DNA from: Afifella marina DSM 2698
GTDB lineage: Bacteria; Pseudomonadota; Alphaproteobacteria; Rhizobiales; Afifellaceae
Direction of reading: 5' to 3'
DNA: 64,000 bases
Assembly: GCF_900102695.1 (NCBI RefSeq)
Contig: NZ_FMVW01000003.1
Coordinates: 248,001-312,000 of the forward strand
Shown here piece after piece: positions 48,048 through 59,649 of the stretch (its first letter is position 1; each line of letters begins with the position of its first letter). Under the pieces are notes generated by a model. That model was not told where the DNA came from and did no database searches. It was given only the letters and a program-made list of their open reading frames with translations. The translations under genes were made by a program, and so were the position numbers.

Positions 48048-50453
48048 ATGAAATTCACTCTCTCCTGGCTCAATTCCTTCCTCGACACCGACGCCTCGGC
48101 GGAGGAGATCGCCGACAAGCTCACCATGATCGGTCTCGAGCTTGAAAGCCTCACCAATCCGGCCGATGCGCTGAAGCCCTTCGTCATCGCGAAGGTGCTC
48201 GAAGCCAAGCAGCATCCGAACGCCGACAGGCTGCGCGTCTGTCAGGTCGATCCGGGAACGGGCGAGGCCATTCAGGTGGTTTGCGGGGCACCCAATGCCC
48301 GCAGCGGAATGATCGGCGTTTTCGCGCCCGTGGGCTCTTACGTTCCAGGCACGGGCATCGAGCTCAAGGCCGGTAATCTGCGCGGCGAGGCCTCGAACGG
48401 CATGCTGGTCTCGGAACGCGAATTGATGCTCTCCGACGATCATGAGGGCATCATCGACCTTCCCGACGACGCACCGGTGGGCACGCCCTATGCGACCTGG
48501 GCGGGACTGGACGATCCCGTCATCGATATTGGCGTGACCCCGAACCGGCCCGACGCTCTCGGCGTCTACGGCATCGCCCGCGATCTTGCCGCGGCCGGGA
48601 TGGGCACGCTGAAGCCGCTCGATGCCACACCGGTCGAGGGAGCCTTCAAGAGCCCGATCGGCGTCGAACTCCGTTTCGCGGACGGCGATACGAGCCCGTG
48701 CCCGCATTTCGTCGGCCGCTATATCCGCGGCATTAAGAACGGCCCCTCTCCCGCCTGGATGCAAAAGCGGCTGCGGGCCATCGGGCTTCGCCCGATCTCG
48801 GCGCTTGTCGACGTCACCAATTACATGACCATCGCCTATGGCCGGCCGCTGCACGTCTTCGATGCCGCGAAAGTCAAAGGCACGATCCATGCGCGCCTGG
48901 CAAAGCCCGGCGAAACCATCGAGGCGCTCGACGGGCGCACCTATACGCTCGACGGGACGATGACGGTGATCGCCGACGATTCCGGGCCTGAAGGACTTGC
49001 CGGCGTCATGGGCGGCGAGGCGTCCGGCGTCAGCGAAACGACGACGGACGTGTTTCTGGAATCGGCCTATTTCGATCCGATCCGCACCGCCTCCACCGGC
49101 CGCAAGCTCAACCTTCTTTCCGATGCGCGCTACCGTTTCGAGCGCGGCATCGACCCGGCCTTCACCGAGCCCGGCGCTGAAATCGCCACCCGGCTCATCC
49201 TCGAGATGTGCGGGGGCGAAGCCTCCGAGATCGTGATCGCCGGCGAAGCGCCGCTTCGAAACGCCAATGCGCGTCTGCGCATGAACCGCGTGACGACGCT
49301 CGCGGGCGTGGAGATCGCACCCAGGGCCCAGGTCGATATTCTGGAAAGCCTCGGCTTCGCCGTTGCCGGGACCGACGAGGAGATCGTCGCGTCGATCCCC
49401 TCCTGGCGTCCGGACGTGAATGGCGAAGCCGATCTCGTGGAAGAGATCGTGCGCATCCACGGGCTTGAGAAAATCGCTCATGTCATGCTGCCGCGCACGG
49501 AGGCCGTCACCAAGCCGAAGCTTTCCGTGCAGCAGCGCCGCCGCTTCAAGGCTGCCCGTGCGCTTGCGTCGCGCGGCTTCAACGAGGCCGTCACCTGGTC
49601 CTTCCTGCCGTCAGATCAGGCGCGTCTTTTCGGCGGCGGCGAAGACCTTCTCGCCCTCGACAATCCGATCTCGACGGAGCTTTCCGACATGCGGCCGTCG
49701 CTGCTTGCGGGACTGATCGCGGCCGTTTCCAGGAACGCCGATCGCGGCACGGAAACACAGGCGCTTTGCGAGGTGGGACAGGTCTATCCGGGCGACAGGC
49801 CGGAGGATGAACGCCTCCACGCCTCTGGCATCCGTCTCGGCGTGACCGGGCCGCGCAGCGCGCTTCAGGCCCCGCGCGACGTCGATCTCTTCGACGCCAA
49901 GGCGGACGTGCTCGCGGCTCTCGAACTTCTCGGCGCGCCGGTCGACAAGGTGCAGGTGCAGGCAGAGGGCCCGAGCTGGTACCATCCGGGACGTGTCGGC
50001 ACGGTCACGCTCGGCCCGAAGAACAAGCTCGCGACATTCGGCGAACTTCATCCCCACGTTTTGGAAGCCTTCGACGTCTCGGGGCCGCTCGTCGGCTTCG
50101 AGATCGACATCGACGCCATTCCGGTGCCTAAATCGCAGCGTGCCGCACGCGCGGCATTGAAGATTTCGGGCTATCAGACTGTCCGGCGCGACTTCGCCTT
50201 CGTCATCGAAGACAGTGTTCCGGCAGAAAAGCTGGTGCGCGCAGCCAAGGGCGCAGAAAAGAGCCTGATTACCCAGGTCAATGTCTTCGACGTTTTCAGG
50301 GGCGCGGCGATCGGCGAAGGCTATAAATCGATCGCCATCGAAGTGACGCTGACACCTGAAGACCGGACACTGACGGAAGCGGAGATCGAGGCAGTTTCGA
50401 GCCGCGTCGTCCAAGCCGTCGAGAAGGCAACAGGCGGGCAGTTGCGGCGCTGA
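48048..50453 (+). CDS. pheT: Phenylalanyl-tRNA synthetase beta subunit
   Basis: An 801-residue subunit starting MKFTLSWLNSFLDTDASAEE. The N-terminal tRNA-binding OB domain (about 40-150) contains KQHPNADRLRVCQVD and VVCGAPNAR. The B3/B4 editing region includes PHFVGRYIRGIKNGPSP, and the central part has VMGGEASGVSETTTDVFLESA. The C-terminal ferredoxin-like anticodon-binding domain has YQTVRRDFAFVIE and SIAIEVTLTPEDRTLTEAEI. It is full length. Confidence 0.97.
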   Translation: MKFTLSWLNSFLDTDASAEEIADKLTMIGLELESLTNPADALKPFVIAKVLEAKQHPNADRLRVCQVDPGTGEAIQVVCGAPNARSGMIGVFAPVGSYVPGTGIELKAGNLRGEASNGMLVSERELMLSDDHEGIIDLPDDAPVGTPYATWAGLDDPVIDIGVTPNRPDALGVYGIARDLAAAGMGTLKPLDATPVEGAFKSPIGVELRFADGDTSPCPHFVGRYIRGIKNGPSPAWMQKRLRAIGLRPISALVDVTNYMTIAYGRPLHVFDAAKVKGTIHARLAKPGETIEALDGRTYTLDGTMTVIADDSGPEGLAGVMGGEASGVSETTTDVFLESAYFDPIRTASTGRKLNLLSDARYRFERGIDPAFTEPGAEIATRLILEMCGGEASEIVIAGEAPLRNANARLRMNRVTTLAGVEIAPRAQVDILESLGFAVAGTDEEIVASIPSWRPDVNGEADLVEEIVRIHGLEKIAHVMLPRTEAVTKPKLSVQQRRRFKAARALASRGFNEAVTWSFLPSDQARLFGGGEDLLALDNPISTELSDMRPSLLAGLIAAVSRNADRGTETQALCEVGQVYPGDRPEDERLHASGIRLGVTGPRSALQAPRDVDLFDAKADVLAALELLGAPVDKVQVQAEGPSWYHPGRVGTVTLGPKNKLATFGELHPHVLEAFDVSGPLVGFEIDIDAIPVPKSQRAARAALKISGYQTVRRDFAFVIEDSVPAEKLVRAAKGAEKSLITQVNVFDVFRGAAIGEGYKSIAIEVTLTPEDRTLTEAEIEAVSSRVVQAVEKATGGQLRR

Positions 50454-50467
50454 CGCCCAAAGAGACC

Positions 50468-50495
50468 TTCCACAGCTTGTGGTAAAGCTGTGGAA
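50468..50495. repeat. Inverted repeat between pheT and the stress-protein gene
   Basis: TTCCACAGCTT (50468-50478) and AAGCTGTGGAA (50485-50495) are perfect reverse complements around a 6-nt loop, 15 nt after the pheT stop, in a convergent gap. No clean T run follows on either strand. It is probably a terminator of weak type; the rest of the 150-nt gap is AT-richer and shows nothing else. Confidence 0.5.
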
Positions 50496-50603
50496 ATCTC
50501 ACAATTCGAGATAAAGAACGTCCGACGTCTCAAGATGTTGGTGAGTGTTTATGATTTGTTCTTCCCGAGCGGAAGGCTCGCGATCAAAGCAGGAACATCG
50601 TCT

Positions 50604-51098
50604 TCAGACGATCTCGTCCATCACCTCGTCTGAGAGGTTCTCTGGGACGATCGTCACGGGGATCGGAAACGCCAGGCCGCCTTTTTGCGCGATCGAGGAG
50701 ACGAGCGGGCCCGGCCCCTCCGAGCCACCGGAAGCGGCGAGCACGAGAATGGCGATATCCTCGTCTTCTTCGATGAGCTTGCGGATCTCGTCGGCGCGCT
50801 TGCCTTCGCGAATGACGAGCTCGGGCTCGATCTTCGACACATCGGCCATGCGCGAGGCGAAGCGCCCAAGAATGTTCTCCGCCTCTTCCATGGCTTCGGC
50901 ACGCATCACTTCTTCGACGCCCAGCCAGTGCTGGAAATCACCAGGCTCAATGACGAAGAGCATGGTGACGGCGCCGTTGGTGCGCTCCGCACGCTTTGCG
51001 GCATAGCGCATCGCGCGCACGCATTCCGGCGTGTCGTCGATCACCACCAGGAATTTCCGCTTGTGGCCCTCTGCCCGGGCGCGTCTCGGCCGCATCAT
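50604..51098 (-). CDS. Universal stress protein family
   Basis: A roughly 164-residue UspA-fold protein. RKFLVVIDDTPECVRAMRYAAKRA is the N-terminal strand-loop-helix with the conserved Asp, and AILVLAASGGSEGPGPLVSSI is the nucleotide-loop region; it ends IPVTIVPENLSDEVMDEIV. ATP-binding ability is uncertain because the loop is not a perfect GxxGx9G(S/T). The start is uncertain: the ATG pair at 51098/51095 fits rhizobial homologues, while an ATG at 51173 would overlap trpS by 26 nt. It follows trpS in the mutS-glnD-murJ-trpS-usp series. Confidence 0.82.
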   Translation of the reverse strand: MMRPRRARAEGHKRKFLVVIDDTPECVRAMRYAAKRAERTNGAVTMLFVIEPGDFQHWLGVEEVMRAEAMEEAENILGRFASRMADVSKIEPELVIREGKRADEIRKLIEEDEDIAILVLAASGGSEGPGPLVSSIAQKGGLAFPIPVTIVPENLSDEVMDEIV

Positions 51099-51147
51099 GC
51101 GCTCATGCTGCCATTGGCGGGAGCTGTCAGCAAGCGCGGGATCGCCG

Positions 51148-52209
51148 TCATGCGGCAGGCCCACTCTTGGCATGCGGCCGCAAGAGGCCGACCACGTCCT
51201 TCACCTCGTCCATGATCGGATCGGCAATGGCCCGCGCCCGGTCCGCGCCACGGGCGAGAAGCGCGTCGATCTCGGCCGGATCGGCGAGGAGGCGCCGCAT
51301 TTCGTCCGCGATCGGGGCGAGCCGGGCGACCGCAAGATCGGCCAGCGCCGGCTTGAAGGCCGCAAATCCCTGGCCGCCATATTCCGCGAGCACGGCTTCC
51401 TTGCTGGTGCCGGCGAGCGCGGCATAGATTCCGACGAGGTTTTCGGCGCCGGCGCGCTCCTTGAGCCCCTCGAGCTCGGAGGGAAGCGGCTCCGGATCGG
51501 TGCGAGCCTTGCGCACCTTCTGCGCGATCGCATCGGCGTCGTCGGTCATGTTGATGCGCGAATAATCGGAAGGATCCGACTTCGACATTTTCTTGGTGCC
51601 GTCACGCAGGCTCATGACGCGCGTCGCGGGCCCCGTGATAAACGGCTCCGGCAGCGGGAAAAACTCCTCCGCAAAGCCGTGGGCGGCGATCGATTCGGCG
51701 AAGTCGTTGTTGAACTTCTGCGCGATGTTGCGGGCGAGTTCGAGATGCTGCTTCTGGTCCTCGCCGACCGGCACATGCGTTGCCCGGTAGACGAGAATGT
51801 CCGCGGCCATCAGGTTGGGATAGACGAAGAGGCCCGTGGAGACGTTCTCACGGTCCTTGCCCGCCTTCTCCTTGAACTGCGTCATGCGGTTGAGCCAGCC
51901 CATGCGGGCGACGCAATTGAAGACCCAGGCGAGTTCGGCGTGAGCCGCCACGGCCGATTGATTGAAGATGATCGAGCGCTCGGGATCGACGCCGCCGGCG
52001 ATATAGGCGGCGGTCAGTTCGCGAATGTTGGAGCGAAGCTCCTTCGGATCCTGCCACAGGGTGATGGCGTGGAGATCGACGACGCAATAGATGCAATCGT
52101 GCGTCTCCTGCATCTTCACCCAGTTCACCATGGCTCCGAGATAATTGCCGAGATGCAGCGAATGGGTCGGTTGCATGCCGGAAAAGACACGGTGTGGATG
52201 GCTTGTCAT
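51148..52209 (-). CDS. trpS: Tryptophanyl-tRNA synthetase
   Basis: A 353-residue class Ic synthetase. The HIGH-type motif is in [18 protein letters not shown] near the N-terminus, and the KMSKS motif is intact in [12 protein letters not shown]. The Rossmann core [25 protein letters not shown] is typical. It charges tRNA-Trp. The gene lies 75 nt after murJ on the same strand. Confidence 0.97.
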   Translation of the reverse strand: MTSHPHRVFSGMQPTHSLHLGNYLGAMVNWVKMQETHDCIYCVVDLHAITLWQDPKELRSNIRELTAAYIAGGVDPERSIIFNQSAVAAHAELAWVFNCVARMGWLNRMTQFKEKAGKDRENVSTGLFVYPNLMAADILVYRATHVPVGEDQKQHLELARNIAQKFNNDFAESIAAHGFAEEFFPLPEPFITGPATRVMSLRDGTKKMSKSDPSDYSRINMTDDADAIAQKVRKARTDPEPLPSELEGLKERAGAENLVGIYAALAGTSKEAVLAEYGGQGFAAFKPALADLAVARLAPIADEMRRLLADPAEIDALLARGADRARAIADPIMDEVKDVVGLLRPHAKSGPAA

Positions 52210-52284
52210 GGGGTATGTCCGAAGGAAACGGTGGGAATTTGGGATGCCGTTATCGCCGCTCGATCACCACCACGCAAGGCCGCT

Positions 52285-53847
52285 TCACGCAGCCCTGCGC
52301 CGCAGGAGACCGGCGAGCGCGCGCAGGTCGGCCGCACCGATCAGATGCGCCACGGCGAAGTAAACCGTGGCCGCGACGGCACATAAGCCAAGCAGCAGAC
52401 CAAAGCGCACGAGGAAGGGTTCGCCCGGCGCCATCAGAGGCGCCAGCCAGAAGGCGCCGGCGTAGAGCACACCGCCCAGAACGGCCGATGCTGCGACAAT
52501 GCGCGGCGTCCGGCGCAGGACGACGTTGTCGACGGTCCAATGGCCGCGACGGCGCAGCGTCAGAAGAAGCAGCGTGATGTTGGTCCAGCCGGAAACCGCC
52601 TCGGCGGTCGCAATCCCCGCCTCGGCGAAAATCGGAAAGAGCGTCAGAGCGAGCGCGACGTTGATCGCGACGGCAATGGCCGAGAACATCATCGGGGTCT
52701 TGGTGTCCTCGCGGGCGAAATAGCCGGGCGTGAACACCTTCACCAGAACGAAGGCGGGGAGGCCGAAACCGAAAATGCGAAGGGCTGCGGCCGTCGCCTC
52801 GCGTGTTTCCACGGAGAAGGCTCCGCGCTCGAAGAGGACGCTCACCAGCGTTTCGGGAATGGCGATGAGGGCGGCGGCCGCCGGCAACGTCAGGAAGAAG
52901 GCGAATTCGAGCGCACGGTTCTGCACATGCGTCGCCTCGCGAAAATGCTCCGCCTTCAAGGTGCGCGACAGTTCCGGCAGAAGGACGACGCCGATCGCGA
53001 TGCCCACCACACCCAGCGGCAGCTGATAGAGCCTGTCGGCATATTGCAGGATCGAGATGGCGCCCGCCTTGGTGGAGGCAATGATTTGGCCGATGAAGAG
53101 ATTGATCTGCGTGATGCCGCCGGCGGCGGCGGCAGGTGCAGCAAGCCAGAGAAGCCGCTTCACACTCGGTGTCAGCCTCGGCCGCTTCAGGCGCATATGG
53201 AAACCGATGCGCCGCGCCGCCCAGGCGACCATGGCGAGCTGCAGAACACCCGCCACCAGCACCGACCAGGAGAGGATGCGGCCGACCTCGGGGCCGCTCA
53301 TGTCCTTTAAGAAGGTGACGGCGAGTGCGGCGATCGTCGTCACGTTGAGAAGGACGGGGGCGAGCGCGGGGATGAAAAAGGTGCGATGGGCGTTCAAGAC
53401 GCCCGTCACCATCGCCGTCAGCGACATCAAGACGAGATAGGGGAACATCACCCTGAAGAGCTCGATCGTCAGGGTGAACTTGGCCGGATCTTCGCGGAAG
53501 CCCGGCGCCAGAATGGTGACGATGAGCGGAGTCGCCACCATCACGAGGGCGGTGAGGGCTAGAAGCACGAACATGAGCGCCGCCAGCACGTCCTCGGCGA
53601 ACAGGCGGGCCCGATCCTCCCCGTCGCCTTCGAGCGTGCGCGAATAAAGCGGCACGAAAGCCGCGTTGAAGGCGCCTTCTGCAAAAAGCCGGCGAAACAG
53701 GTTCGGAAAACGAAACGCCGCGTAGAAGGCGTCCGCCACCGGCCCGGCGCCGAGGGCGGCAGCGATCAGCATCTCGCGGACAAAACCGAGAACCCGGCTG
53801 GCGAGCGTTGCGCCGCCGACAGAGACGAATTTTTTGACGAGACTCAC
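52285..53847 (-). CDS. murJ: Lipid II flippase MurJ
   Basis: A 520-residue polytopic membrane protein with about 14 hydrophobic segments. LVKKFVSVGGATLASRVLGFVREM and FRFPNLFRRLFAEGAFNAAFVPLYS at the N-terminus are diagnostic of the MviN/MurJ family, which flips lipid II across the inner membrane. The open frame extends upstream, but the conserved start is GTG at 53847 (VSLVKKF). It follows glnD by 61 nt. Confidence 0.96.
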   Translation of the reverse strand: MSLVKKFVSVGGATLASRVLGFVREMLIAAALGAGPVADAFYAAFRFPNLFRRLFAEGAFNAAFVPLYSRTLEGDGEDRARLFAEDVLAALMFVLLALTALVMVATPLIVTILAPGFREDPAKFTLTIELFRVMFPYLVLMSLTAMVTGVLNAHRTFFIPALAPVLLNVTTIAALAVTFLKDMSGPEVGRILSWSVLVAGVLQLAMVAWAARRIGFHMRLKRPRLTPSVKRLLWLAAPAAAAGGITQINLFIGQIIASTKAGAISILQYADRLYQLPLGVVGIAIGVVLLPELSRTLKAEHFREATHVQNRALEFAFFLTLPAAAALIAIPETLVSVLFERGAFSVETREATAAALRIFGFGLPAFVLVKVFTPGYFAREDTKTPMMFSAIAVAINVALALTLFPIFAEAGIATAEAVSGWTNITLLLLTLRRRGHWTVDNVVLRRTPRIVAASAVLGGVLYAGAFWLAPLMAPGEPFLVRFGLLLGLCAVAATVYFAVAHLIGAADLRALAGLLRRRAA

Positions 53848-53908
53848 GGGCGGCGGCTCATTGTGGAGAAAAGCGCGTGGGAAAGACGAGAGGCAAGAAG
53901 GCCGCCCT

Positions 53909-56728
53909 TCAAGAGGCGGCCAAGGCCGCCGCGTCCGCGGCAGCACCTTCGATAATCGCTACGAGCTCGCGGCGGATGCGCTTCTGGCGCGCCTGCGCCG
54001 TGATCTTCTGGCCGAGAAGATCCGTCACATAGAACGTATCGACCGCGCGTTCGCCGAAGGTGGCGATGTGGGCGGAGGCGATGTCGAGACTGAGATCGGC
54101 GATCACCCTCGTCAGATCGTAGAGAAGCCCGATGCGATCGAGACAGGCGATCTCAATCACCGTGAACCGATCGGACAGAGAATTGTCGATCTTGACGTCC
54201 GGCTCGATGGTGAAGGCATCCTGCTTGGCCGGACCTTCGCGCCGCTTGGCGAGCATGTCGGGAAGATGCACATGCCCGGCCAGCGCTTGTTCGATCAGGG
54301 CTGCGACCCGCTCGGCGCGCCGCCTCTCATCCGCATCCGCCTCGAAAGCGCGGGAGACGACGATGGTATCGAGAGCGCGACCGTCCGTGGTGGTGAAGAT
54401 TTGCGCGTCGACGATGTTCGCGCCCGTCGCCGAGCACGCCCCGGCCATCAAAGCGAGAAGTCGCGGATGGTCGGGCGTCAGGATGGAAATCTCGGTCACG
54501 GCCTCGAAATCGCGCACCGTCACTTCGTGGGCGAAAGGCCGGGTGCCGTCACCCGTGCGGCGGATGAACTCGGCGTGCCGGACCTGATCTTCGAGCGCCG
54601 TGCGCAGCCAATAGGCCGGATAATGCAGTTCGAGCAGACTTTCGCGCTCTTCTTGCGGCCAATCGGAAAGCCTGGCGGACAGCTCGGCGCGGGCGCGGGC
54701 GATGCGCTCGTTGCGGGCAATCTTGGAATGGCCGCCCGTCAGGATCAGCTCGGTCTCGTTGTAGAGCGTGCGCAGGAGCTGACCCTTCCAGCCGTTCCAG
54801 ACGCCGGGCCCGACGGCGCGGATATCGCAGACGGTGACGATCAGAAGCAGCTTCAGACGTTCCGTCGTCTGCACCACCTTGGCGAAATCCATGATGGTGC
54901 GCCGATCGGCAAGGTCGCGAGACTGCGCCGTCATCGACATGGTCAGATGCTGTTCCACGAGCCAGGCGACGGTTTCCGTCTGCTGCGCGGTCAGGCCGAG
55001 CCGAGGGCCGACCTTTCGCGCAATGCGCGCGCCGGCGATGGAATGATCCTCCACCCGCCCCTTGGCGATGTCGTGCAGAAGAAGCGCCACATAAAGCACC
55101 GTCTTGTCGGGGATCTCCGACATGAAATCGGTGCACAGGGGCAGATCTTCGCTGAGACGCCCGCTTTCCAGTGTAGCCAGCGTTCCGATCGTGCGGATCA
55201 GATGCTCGTCCACCGTGAAGTGGTGATACATGTTGAACTGCATCATCGCGACGATGCGCCCAAACTCCGGCAGGAACTTCCCGAGCACGCCGGTTTCGTT
55301 CATCTGCCGCAGAACCACCTCCGTATTCTCGCCCGAACAGAGAATTGAGAGGAAGAGCCGGTTCGCCTCCGGGTCCTTCTGCAGATCCGGACCGATCAGT
55401 CGGAGCGATTTGGTGATGAGGCGCACCGTGTCGGGATGGAAGGCGTGGCTGCCTTCCGCGGCATACTGAAAAACGCGGATGAGATTGACCGGGTCGCGGG
55501 TAAAGACGCCCTCGTCGCGCTCACGCAGCCGGTTGTTCTCGACATAGAAGTCGCCGAGGAAAGCGGCCTCCTGCCGCCGCACCTTGAACGTCCGCAGGAG
55601 ACGGTTGAGGCGCGCTTCCTTCTTCTGCTGACGCTCTTCGAGAGCCGCACAGACGATGCGCGTCAGGTCGCCCACATCCTTCGCCACAAGAAAATAATGC
55701 TTCATGAAGCGTTCGACGGCTTTGAGCCCGGGATGCCGGGTGTAGCCGAGCCTGCGGGCGAGCTCCGGCTGGAGATCGAAAGAGAGGCGTTCTTCCGCCC
55801 GGCCGGTGATGAAGTGCAGATGGCAGCGCACGGCCCAGAGGAAGTCGTCGCATTTGCGGAAGAGACGGTTTTCGGCACGGCTCAGGAGGCCCGCCTCGAC
55901 AAGGGCCTCGCCGCCGGCATGCGTCTGATAGACGTATTTGCCAATCCAATAGAGCGTCTGCAGGTCGCGCTGACCGCCCTTGCCCTCTTTGACATGCGGC
56001 TCCACCAGATAGCGTGACGTGCCGATGCGAGCGTGCCGCGAATCGCGCTCTGCGAGCTTGGAGGCGATGAATTCCGGTGCCGTGCCCGCAACCACCTCCT
56101 TGTTGAAGCGCTCCTGCAGATCCTTGAACAGACTGTCTTCGCCGCAGAGAAAGCGCGCTTCCAGAAGCGCCGTGCGCACGGTCATGTCCTGCCTGGCCAT
56201 GCGGATCGATTCCGTCACCGTGCGGGTCCCGTGGCCCACTTTGAGGCCAAGATCCCACAGCATGTAGAGAACGAATTCGGTCACGCTCTCCGACCAGGCC
56301 GTGGATTTGTAGGGAAACAGAAAAAGCAGATCGATGTCGGAGCCGGGCGCAAGCGTGCCGCGGCCATAGCCGCCGACGGCGGCAACCGTCAGCCTCTCGG
56401 CGGAGGAGGGATTGCTCGCCGGATAAACGAGGCCGCCGAAATCGACGAGCGCCACGATCATGGCATCGAAGAAGGTCGAAAGCCTCTGTGCGGCCCTAAC
56501 CCCCTTGCCGTCTGCCTCCAGATCTTCGCGCACTTTGGCACGCGCTTCGCCGAGGGCGGCCTTGAGCCCCGTAAGAAGCTGCGTCCGCGCCTCGGGCCTC
56601 GCCGGATCGCCTTCGACGATAGGCGCACCAAACACCTCCGCCAGTCGCGCGGGATCGATCGGCAAATCCGCATAACGGGAAAAGTCGAGATCTATTGCAG
56701 AACGGAGTTCGGTCTCAGTGACGCTCAT
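53909..56728 (-). CDS. glnD: [Protein-PII] uridylyltransferase/uridylyl-removing enzyme GlnD
   Basis: A 939-residue nitrogen sensor that uridylylates PII proteins when glutamine is low and reverses this when it is high. The nucleotidyltransferase motif is [20 protein letters not shown]. The HD domain for deuridylylation has [15 protein letters not shown]. Two C-terminal ACT domains bind glutamine ([20 protein letters not shown] and [20 protein letters not shown]). The ATG overlaps the mutS stop (ATGA), so the two are coupled. Confidence 0.97.
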   Translation of the reverse strand: MSVTETELRSAIDLDFSRYADLPIDPARLAEVFGAPIVEGDPARPEARTQLLTGLKAALGEARAKVREDLEADGKGVRAAQRLSTFFDAMIVALVDFGGLVYPASNPSSAERLTVAAVGGYGRGTLAPGSDIDLLFLFPYKSTAWSESVTEFVLYMLWDLGLKVGHGTRTVTESIRMARQDMTVRTALLEARFLCGEDSLFKDLQERFNKEVVAGTAPEFIASKLAERDSRHARIGTSRYLVEPHVKEGKGGQRDLQTLYWIGKYVYQTHAGGEALVEAGLLSRAENRLFRKCDDFLWAVRCHLHFITGRAEERLSFDLQPELARRLGYTRHPGLKAVERFMKHYFLVAKDVGDLTRIVCAALEERQQKKEARLNRLLRTFKVRRQEAAFLGDFYVENNRLRERDEGVFTRDPVNLIRVFQYAAEGSHAFHPDTVRLITKSLRLIGPDLQKDPEANRLFLSILCSGENTEVVLRQMNETGVLGKFLPEFGRIVAMMQFNMYHHFTVDEHLIRTIGTLATLESGRLSEDLPLCTDFMSEIPDKTVLYVALLLHDIAKGRVEDHSIAGARIARKVGPRLGLTAQQTETVAWLVEQHLTMSMTAQSRDLADRRTIMDFAKVVQTTERLKLLLIVTVCDIRAVGPGVWNGWKGQLLRTLYNETELILTGGHSKIARNERIARARAELSARLSDWPQEERESLLELHYPAYWLRTALEDQVRHAEFIRRTGDGTRPFAHEVTVRDFEAVTEISILTPDHPRLLALMAGACSATGANIVDAQIFTTTDGRALDTIVVSRAFEADADERRRAERVAALIEQALAGHVHLPDMLAKRREGPAKQDAFTIEPDVKIDNSLSDRFTVIEIACLDRIGLLYDLTRVIADLSLDIASAHIATFGERAVDTFYVTDLLGQKITAQARQKRIRRELVAIIEGAAADAAALAAS

Positions 56729-59478
56729 GTCTTTGCCGATCGACGCAGGCGTTTCAGTTCAAACAATTGGTCGAGAGCCTGCCTTGGGCTGAGCTCGTCC
56801 GGGTCGAGCCCGTCAATATAAGCCAACAGCTTCGTGGTTTCTTCATCGATCTCGACACGCGCCGGCCTTGCGGCGAAGAGTGGCAGGTCGTTCAACAACT
56901 CCGCCGGGCTGGACTTGCGGTCGGCCGCCTCCAACCGGTCGAGGATGATGCGCGCACGGGCGATGACCGGCGCGGGCAGACCGGCGAGTTTTGCGACCTG
57001 GATGCCGTAGGATCGGTCGGCAGCGCCGGCCACGACCTCGTGCAGGAAGACCACATCGCCCTTCCATTCCTTCACCCGCATCGTGGCGTTGTCGAGGCGG
57101 GGAAGCTTGCCGGAGAGCGCGGTGAGCTCGTGATAATGGGTGGCGAAGAGCGTCCGGCAGCGGTTCTGCTCGTGCAGATGTTCGACCGCCGCCCAGGCGA
57201 TGGAAAGGCCGTCGAACGTTGCCGTGCCGCGCCCGATCTCGTCGAGGATGACGAGGGCGCCGGGGCCCGCCTGATTGAGGATCGCCGCCGTCTCGATCAT
57301 CTCTACCATGAAGGTGGAGCGGCCGCGGGCGAGATCGTCGGCCGCCCCAACGCGCGAGAACAGGCCGTCGACGACACCGATATGCGCGGATTTCGCCGGG
57401 ACATAGGCGCCGGTCTGGGCGAGGATCGCAATGAGGGCGTTCTGGCGCAGGAAAGTCGACTTGCCCGCCATGTTCGGGCCGGTGACGAGCCAGATGCGGC
57501 CCGTCTCGTCTTCTGCGTTGCCCAGCTGGCAGGAATTGCCGACGAAACTGTCGCCCGAGCGGCGGAGCGCCTGCTCCACCACCGGATGGCGCCCCTCCTC
57601 CACAATGAAGGCGCGGCTTGCGTCGATATGCGGGCGAACGCAGTTTTCCGCCGCCGCGAATTCGGCAAAGCCTGCGGCGACATCGAGGGCGGCCAGTGCC
57701 TCGGCCGTCCGGCGGATATCGCCGGCAAGCGCTGCCGCCGCCTGCGCGAGATCGGCGAAGATCTGCAGCTCGATCGCAAGCGCCCGATCGGCGGCGGAGG
57801 AGATCTCCCGCTCCAGCTCTCCGAGCCGGGGGGTGGTGAAGCGCATCGCGTTGGCAAGTGTCTGCCGGTGGATGAAGCCCGATTCCTCTTTCTGCAGAGG
57901 TGCGGCCTGGGCGGCACTCGCCTCGACGAAATAGCCGAGCACGTTGTTGTGGCGGATCTTGAGCCCGCGCACGCCTGTCGCCTCGCTGTACTCCTTCTGC
58001 AGCGAGGCAATGATGCGACGGCTCTCATCGCGGAGAAGCCGCAGTTCGTCGAGGTCGGGAGAGAAGCCCGCCCGCACGAAGCCACCGTCCCGCTTGAGGA
58101 GCGGCAGGTCCTCGGCAAGAGCTGAGTCGACCGACTGACTGAATTCCCGAGGCGCCTCGGAGAGAACACCGGCGATCTCCTTAAGCTCTGATTCTGCGGG
58201 TAAATCGATCTCGGCCAAGAGATCCGACAAAGACAGAGCGACCCGCAGGCCGGAGGAGAGAGCGGCAAGATCGCGAGGACCGCCGCGGTCCAGGGTCAGG
58301 CGCGTGAGGGCGCGCAGAAGATCAGGTGCCTCACTGAGAATGCGCCGCATTCTGGTTCTGAGCGCGTCTTCCTCAAGAAGCGTCGCCACGCTGTCGAGGC
58401 GAAGATTGACCGCGGCCGGATCGGTCAACGGGCTCGCCAGACGTTGGGCGAGAAGACGGGAGCCCGCGGGCGTCACCGTGCGGTCGATCGCCTCGATCAG
58501 CGACCCCTTCTTCTCGCCATGCAGCGTGCGGAAGAGCTCCAGATTGGCCCGGGTGGCCGCATCGATGCGCATCGCCGCGCCATCATGCTCGCGGCGGAGC
58601 GGCGCGATCGGCGGACGCGCCGAGATCTGGGTCTTTTCCACATAGGCGAGAATCGCGGCAGCCGCCGCCGTCTCGGCGCGCGAGAAATCGCCAAGGCCAT
58701 CGAGAGAGGCGACGCCGAAATAGGTCGTGATGCGTGCGCCGGCCGTCCCCGGCTCAAAAAACGAGGCCGGCAGCGGCGACAAAGTGGCCCCGACGAGGGA
58801 GACGGCCGCTGAGAGCGCCTGATCGCTCGCCAGCCTGTCGACGACGAGCACTTCGCTCGGCTCGAGCCGGGCAAGACAGCGCTCGAGCCCGCCCGCCGGC
58901 ACGGTTGTGACGCAGAACTCGCCGGTCGAAATGTCGATCCAGGCGAGCGCATGGGCCGGGGCCTCGCCATCGGAGGCCGGGATCCGGCCGACGGCCGCCA
59001 GAAAGTTGTTGCGCCTTGCGTCGAGCAACGTCTCTTCGGTGAGCGTGCCCGGCGTGACGAGCCGCGTCACCTCGCGCCGAACCACGGATTTGGAGCCGCG
59101 GCGCCGGGCTTCTGCCGGATCTTCCGTCTGCTCGCAGACGGCAACCCTGAACCCCGAGGCGATCAGCTTCTGCAGGTAATCGTCGGCCGCGTGCACCGGC
59201 ACGCCGGCCATCGGAATGTCTTCGCCGAGATGCTTGCCGCGCTTCGTCAGCGCAATGCCGAGGCAGCGCGACGCCTTCTCCGCATCGTCGAAAAAGAGCT
59301 CGTAGAAATCGCCCATGCGATAGAACAGGAGGCAATCCGGATTGGCCGCCTTGATCTCGATATATTGCTCCATCATCGGCGTCAGCTTCGGCGCTGGCGC
59401 CTCCTTGAGGGCAGGCTCGTCAGGGCGGGGCTCCGGAGACGACACCGGAGCGGTTTTTGTGGCGGAAGCGATCGGCAT
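56725..59478 (-). CDS. mutS: DNA mismatch repair protein MutS
   Basis: A 917-residue mismatch-recognition ATPase. The N-terminal mismatch-binding motif lies in [20 protein letters not shown] followed by [15 protein letters not shown] (Phe-x-Glu in DFYEL). The ATPase domain has Walker [15 protein letters not shown] and Walker [17 protein letters not shown], then ATHYHELT. A 35-residue Pro/Glu/Ala-rich N-terminal extension precedes the conserved part. It is the first gene of the mutS-glnD-murJ-trpS-usp series and is divergent from sppA. Confidence 0.97.
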   Translation of the reverse strand: MPIASATKTAPVSSPEPRPDEPALKEAPAPKLTPMMEQYIEIKAANPDCLLFYRMGDFYELFFDDAEKASRCLGIALTKRGKHLGEDIPMAGVPVHAADDYLQKLIASGFRVAVCEQTEDPAEARRRGSKSVVRREVTRLVTPGTLTEETLLDARRNNFLAAVGRIPASDGEAPAHALAWIDISTGEFCVTTVPAGGLERCLARLEPSEVLVVDRLASDQALSAAVSLVGATLSPLPASFFEPGTAGARITTYFGVASLDGLGDFSRAETAAAAAILAYVEKTQISARPPIAPLRREHDGAAMRIDAATRANLELFRTLHGEKKGSLIEAIDRTVTPAGSRLLAQRLASPLTDPAAVNLRLDSVATLLEEDALRTRMRRILSEAPDLLRALTRLTLDRGGPRDLAALSSGLRVALSLSDLLAEIDLPAESELKEIAGVLSEAPREFSQSVDSALAEDLPLLKRDGGFVRAGFSPDLDELRLLRDESRRIIASLQKEYSEATGVRGLKIRHNNVLGYFVEASAAQAAPLQKEESGFIHRQTLANAMRFTTPRLGELEREISSAADRALAIELQIFADLAQAAAALAGDIRRTAEALAALDVAAGFAEFAAAENCVRPHIDASRAFIVEEGRHPVVEQALRRSGDSFVGNSCQLGNAEDETGRIWLVTGPNMAGKSTFLRQNALIAILAQTGAYVPAKSAHIGVVDGLFSRVGAADDLARGRSTFMVEMIETAAILNQAGPGALVILDEIGRGTATFDGLSIAWAAVEHLHEQNRCRTLFATHYHELTALSGKLPRLDNATMRVKEWKGDVVFLHEVVAGAADRSYGIQVAKLAGLPAPVIARARIILDRLEAADRKSSPAELLNDLPLFAARPARVEIDEETTKLLAYIDGLDPDELSPRQALDQLFELKRLRRSAKT

Positions 59479-59559
59479 GCGCGAAGCTTAACGACAGCAT
59501 CGCGCCGATGCCACATCGTCGGGGCGGAAGGCCCCAACATTCCAACGCTGCGACGCTTG

Positions 59560-59575
59560 CATATTGACGAATATG
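59560..59575. repeat. Short inverted repeat in the mutS-sppA gap
   Basis: CATATT (59560-59565) and AATATG (59570-59575) are perfect reverse complements around GACG, within a 171-nt divergent intergenic region that is otherwise GC-rich. It could be an operator or part of a promoter for the peptidase gene or mutS. Confidence 0.3.
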
Positions 59576-59649
59576 TAGCGGACAGAAATGCATGGGAGCG
59601 CTTGCGGCGGTGTCTGGCTGCTGCTACCTCGCCCGGAAGGGAGTACCGG

